A stretch of 7,937 bases of DNA, from the NCBI GenBank assembly GCA_002494125.1, contig DLBD01000019.1, positions 1 to 7,937 of the forward strand, written 5' to 3'. The position numbers and the translations under genes were made by a program. Position 1 is the first letter of the stretch. The number at the start of each line of letters is the position of its first letter. Below, piece by piece: positions 6,209-7,937 of this stretch. This stretch comes from Ruminococcaceae bacterium UBA7030 (GTDB lineage Bacteria; Bacillota; Clostridia; Oscillospirales; Acutalibacteraceae). The notes under the pieces were generated by a model. The model did not search any database. It saw only the letters and a program-made list of their open reading frames with translations, and had not been told where the DNA came from.

Positions 6209-7015
6209 TCACTCAATATTAATTAAAACAGGTTGCCTTTTTTCAAACACAGTAACCTGATCAAATCCGCATTCTTTTGCAATTTCATATCCGTCAGTTA
6301 TACCCTGACACATTTTATTCGCATAATGAGAATCAGAACCTATAGTTATATATTTACCTCCAAGCTCTTTATATTTTTTTATAAGAGCCTTATCAGGCAT
6401 AGTATCCTTAAGCTCACCGAAAAGTCCCGACGTGTTTATTTCAAGCGCCTTACCGTTTTTAATAAGTGATTTGAATATTTCATCAATTACATCATCAAAA
6501 CGGCTTAAATCGACCTTTATTCCCTCTCTTCCCTTAATGTACCTTAAAGGATATGTAAGATGAGCAAGAGAGTCAAATGCGCCCCACTCGCAAAGTTTTA
6601 ATATATCATCAAAATATCTTTGCAAAAGCGGATATACATCAATGTCAGTATAATGCAGATAATAAAAGTCCTTTTCATTTTCAAGGTTATGAAGCGAGCC
6701 CAGTATAAAATCATAATCGTAAAGGCTTAAGTACTTTTCAACCTTGTTTTTTCTGTATATGCCCTGACCGATTTCAAGTCCCTGATAGACCTTTAACCGA
6801 CCGTCAAATTTTTCTTTCGCTGCTTTTGTCGCCTCAAACTGCTCTTTGCAGTAAGAGTCAAAGTCATCTTCGCCGTCAATATCACAGTGGTCAGTTATCG
6901 CTATTGCCGCTGCGCCCTTTTTTATAGCACTTTCACAAAGAGCGTTACAGCTGTCACTTGCATCAAAGCTAAGCTCACTATGAGAATGCATATCAATAAT
7001 ATTCTTATATTTCAC
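6209..7015 (-). CDS. PHP-domain phosphatase, histidinol-phosphatase (HisJ/HisK) family
   Basis: Metal-dependent phosphoesterase of the PHP family, the type that hydrolyses L-histidinol phosphate in Firmicutes. All the ligand motifs of the trinuclear site are present: DMHSHSELS with H10 and H12, ITDH with H43, GLEIG with E81, GSLHN with H109, SLAHLTYP with H152, and GSDSHYA with D228 and H230. Its 268-aa length matches family members. The start is GTG (7015-7013), preceded by AAGAGGA with 5-nt spacing. It is the first gene of the operon, followed after 9 nt by the Lrp-type regulator. No other histidine genes are nearby, so histidinol phosphate is the family default rather than shown; other small phosphate monoesters are possible. 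Confidence 0.87.
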   Translation of the reverse strand: MKYKNIIDMHSHSELSFDASDSCNALCESAIKKGAAAIAITDHCDIDGEDDFDSYCKEQFEATKAAKEKFDGRLKVYQGLEIGQGIYRKNKVEKYLSLYDYDFILGSLHNLENEKDFYYLHYTDIDVYPLLQRYFDDILKLCEWGAFDSLAHLTYPLRYIKGREGIKVDLSRFDDVIDEIFKSLIKNGKALEINTSGLFGELKDTMPDKALIKKYKELGGKYITIGSDSHYANKMCQGITDGYEIAKECGFDQVTVFEKRQPVLINIE

Positions 7016-7020
7016 AATAT

Positions 7021-7027
7021 TCCTCTT
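7021..7027 (-). promoter_or_regulatory. Ribosome binding site deciding the GTG start of the PHP gene
   Basis: AAGAGGA on the minus strand, 5 nt before GTG at 7015-7013. The first in-frame ATG is at codon 9 (in IDMHSH) and would remove conserved residues next to the metal site, so GTG is preferred. Confidence 0.75.
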
Positions 7028-7046
7028 AATATATTATTTATATGGT

Positions 7047-7075
7047 ATTTTACCACATATTAAAAAAAAATAAAA
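7047..7075 (-). promoter_or_regulatory. Possible extended -10 promoter of the PHP-Lrp-aminotransferase-ispE operon
   Basis: TGG-TAAAAT (-10 at 7052-7047) on the minus strand, about 25 nt before the ribosome binding site and start. The -35 position holds only TTTTAT, a poor match, so it would rely on the extended -10. It overlaps a small GGTA-TTT-TACC symmetry at 7044-7054. Confidence 0.4.
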
Positions 7076-7092
7076 TATATTTCTGTACTTTA

Positions 7093-7121
7093 TTGAAAAA
7101 AGTTTTATACTTTGTTATAAT
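7093..7121 (+). promoter_or_regulatory. Promoter of the ACT-domain/PFL gene pair
   Basis: TTGAAA (7093-7098), a 17-bp spacer and a perfect TATAAT (7116-7121). Transcription should begin near 7128, giving about a 34-nt leader before the ATG at 7162. It is divergent from the PHP operon and shares the AT-rich intergenic region 7016-7161. Confidence 0.85.
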
Positions 7122-7161
7122 TTTTATAATATTTTGGCTTTTAAATAGCGGAGGTATAATT

Positions 7162-7431
7162 ATGAAAGCTGTAATTACTGTTGTCGGAAAAGACACTGTA
7201 GGCATACTTGCAAAGGTTTCAAGCATCTGTGCCGAGTATAAAATCAATATCATTGATGTGTCACAGACAGTTATGGACGATATGTTTTGTATGATTATGA
7301 TGGCTGATATATCAGAAAGCACCGTTGATTTTACAAAGTTTTCAGACGACCTTTCAAAATACGGTGAGGAAAATAATCTTCAGATTCACACAATGCACGA
7401 GGATATTTTCAACTCCATGCATAGGATATAG
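7162..7431 (+). CDS. ACT-domain protein (UPF0237 type)
   Basis: A small 89-aa cytoplasmic protein consisting of a single ACT domain, a small-molecule (usually amino-acid) binding fold. The start MKAVITVVGKDTVGILAKVS has the beta-strand followed by the GxD-x-VGI-x-AKVS loop/helix typical of the family. The second half carries the NIIDVSQTV strand and MIMMADI strand. The ATG at 7162 is chosen over an upstream in-frame ATG at 7042 because GCGGAGG lies 7 nt before it, the promoter at 7093-7121 would fall inside the longer version, and the extra N-terminus is low-complexity and hydrophobic. Its stop overlaps the ribosome binding site of the PFL gene. The pairing of this ACT protein with a PFL-family protein is conserved across many bacteria, suggesting that it is a regulatory partner; the ligand is unknown. 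Confidence 0.9.
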   Translation: MKAVITVVGKDTVGILAKVSSICAEYKINIIDVSQTVMDDMFCMIMMADISESTVDFTKFSDDLSKYGEENNLQIHTMHEDIFNSMHRI

Positions 7432-7435
7432 GAGG
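7431..7435 (+). promoter_or_regulatory. Ribosome binding site deciding the TTG start of the PFL gene
   Basis: GGAGG, whose first G is the last base of the ACT gene TAG stop, 8 nt before TTG at 7444. The upstream conserved residues of the family begin directly at this TTG, and no ATG is available before codon 13. Confidence 0.75.
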
Positions 7436-7443
7436 ATTCATCC

Positions 7444-7937
7444 TTGATTAATACAAATGATATTCTTGAAACAATCAGAATGATTCAGGATGAATGTCTT
7501 GATATCCGTACAACAACGATGGGTATTTCCCTGCTCGATTGCGGCGACGCGGATATTGATAAATCCTGTATCAAAATCTATGATAAAATCTGTACCAAAG
7601 CGGAAAAGCTTGTTGCAGTAGGCGAAGGAATTGAAAAGGAATACGGTATTCCGATTATCAATAAGCGCGTCAGCGTTACGCCGATTGCCATTATGGCGGG
7701 CATCAGCGGTGGAGACCCTGTTCAGTATGCCAAAACCCTTGAAAAAGCGGCTCAGACTATCGGCGTAAACTTTATCGGCGGATACTCCGCTCTTGTTCAA
7801 AAGGGCTTTGCTGCAGGCGATTTAGCGCTGATTAATTCCATTCCGGAGGCGCTTGCTTCTACCGAGCATCTCTGCGCTTCCGTCAACATTGGCTCTACAA
7901 AAGCGGGCATCAATATGGATGCCGTAAGACTCATGGG
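7444..7937 (+). CDS. PFL family protein (DUF711/UPF0210), N-terminal part; cut by window edge
   Basis: The visible 164 codons match the PFL family by eye. They show [19 protein letters not shown] with the [11 protein letters not shown] block (about 23-35), [18 protein letters not shown] (about 69-86), [15 protein letters not shown] (about 107-121) and [16 protein letters not shown] near the edge. Proteins of this family look like glycyl-radical/pyruvate formate-lyase-fold relatives, but their reaction is not established, so no function is claimed. The start is TTG at 7444-7446 with GGAGG at 8-nt spacing; this is why the gene is easily missed. It lies 12 nt after the ACT-domain gene in the same operon. 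From about 7520 on, GCG, GGC and other G/C-ending codons are commoner than in the rest of the window. Confidence 0.9.
   Translation, partial: MINTNDILETIRMIQDECLDIRTTTMGISLLDCGDADIDKSCIKIYDKICTKAEKLVAVGEGIEKEYGIPIINKRVSVTPIAIMAGISGGDPVQYAKTLEKAAQTIGVNFIGGYSALVQKGFAAGDLALINSIPEALASTEHLCASVNIGSTKAGINMDAVRLM

Noticed and set aside
4542..7015. A histidine-biosynthesis cluster (HisC-like aminotransferase with HisJ phosphatase)
   Set aside because: The aminotransferase has aspartate/PatA-type motifs and an N-terminus unlike HisC, and no other his gene is present.
7038..7060. Possible palindromic operator (GGTA-TTT-TACC) over the -10 of the PHP operon, as an Lrp site
   Set aside because: Only four base pairs per arm in very AT-rich DNA; too short to separate from chance.
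7042..7161. N-terminal extension of the ACT protein to an ATG at 7042 (129 aa)
   Set aside because: It would contain the perfect promoter at 7093-7121, has no ribosome binding site, and encodes a low-complexity Phe/Ile-rich stretch outside the ACT domain.
7438..7800. 120-aa minus-strand reading frame opposite the PFL gene
   Set aside because: It is the antisense shadow of a clearly conserved PFL coding region, with no ribosome binding site or recognisable domain.

Overview
The window looks like chromosome from a low-to-moderate-GC Gram-positive anaerobe, most likely a clostridial or Ruminococcus-like Firmicute. Support for this is the AT-rich intergenic DNA, strong GGAGG-type ribosome binding sites, TTG and GTG starts, sigma-A-like promoters, an MEP-pathway isoprenoid gene, an Lrp-regulator/aminotransferase pair and an adjacent ACT-domain/PFL-family gene pair. 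The taxonomic call is an inference from gene content and style.

Region 1 (1-1893, minus strand) is a sulfur-assimilation transcription unit. A consensus-like promoter (TTGACA-17-TATATT, extended -10) is bracketed by two near-identical 19-bp inverted repeats. It drives a 23-codon cysteine-rich leader ORF, then metY (O-acetylhomoserine/O-acetylserine sulfhydrylase), then cysK (cysteine synthase, running off the left edge). The leader peptide ends in Met-Cys-Phe-Arg-Cys-Cys-Tyr and has an excellent ribosome binding site. It is the most interesting element in the window: a candidate cysteine-sensing uORF combined with a probable two-site repressor.

Region 2 (1928-7015, minus strand) is a tightly packed six-gene operon. 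In transcription order it holds a PHP-domain phosphatase (HisJ-like), an Lrp/AsnC regulator, a class I/II aminotransferase, ispE (CDP-ME kinase), an iron-containing alcohol dehydrogenase family protein resembling phosphonoacetaldehyde reductases, and a TtcA-like protein whose PP-loop and cysteine motifs have been lost. Junctions are 9 nt or less, and three are stop/start overlaps. A 17-bp-stem terminator closes the operon.

Region 3 (7093-7937, plus strand) is divergent. A clear promoter (TTGAAA-17-TATAAT) drives an ACT-domain protein and then a PFL-family (DUF711/UPF0210) protein that starts at TTG and runs off the right edge. No RNA genes, mobile elements or CRISPR arrays were seen, and no gene-free stretch exceeds 300 bases.
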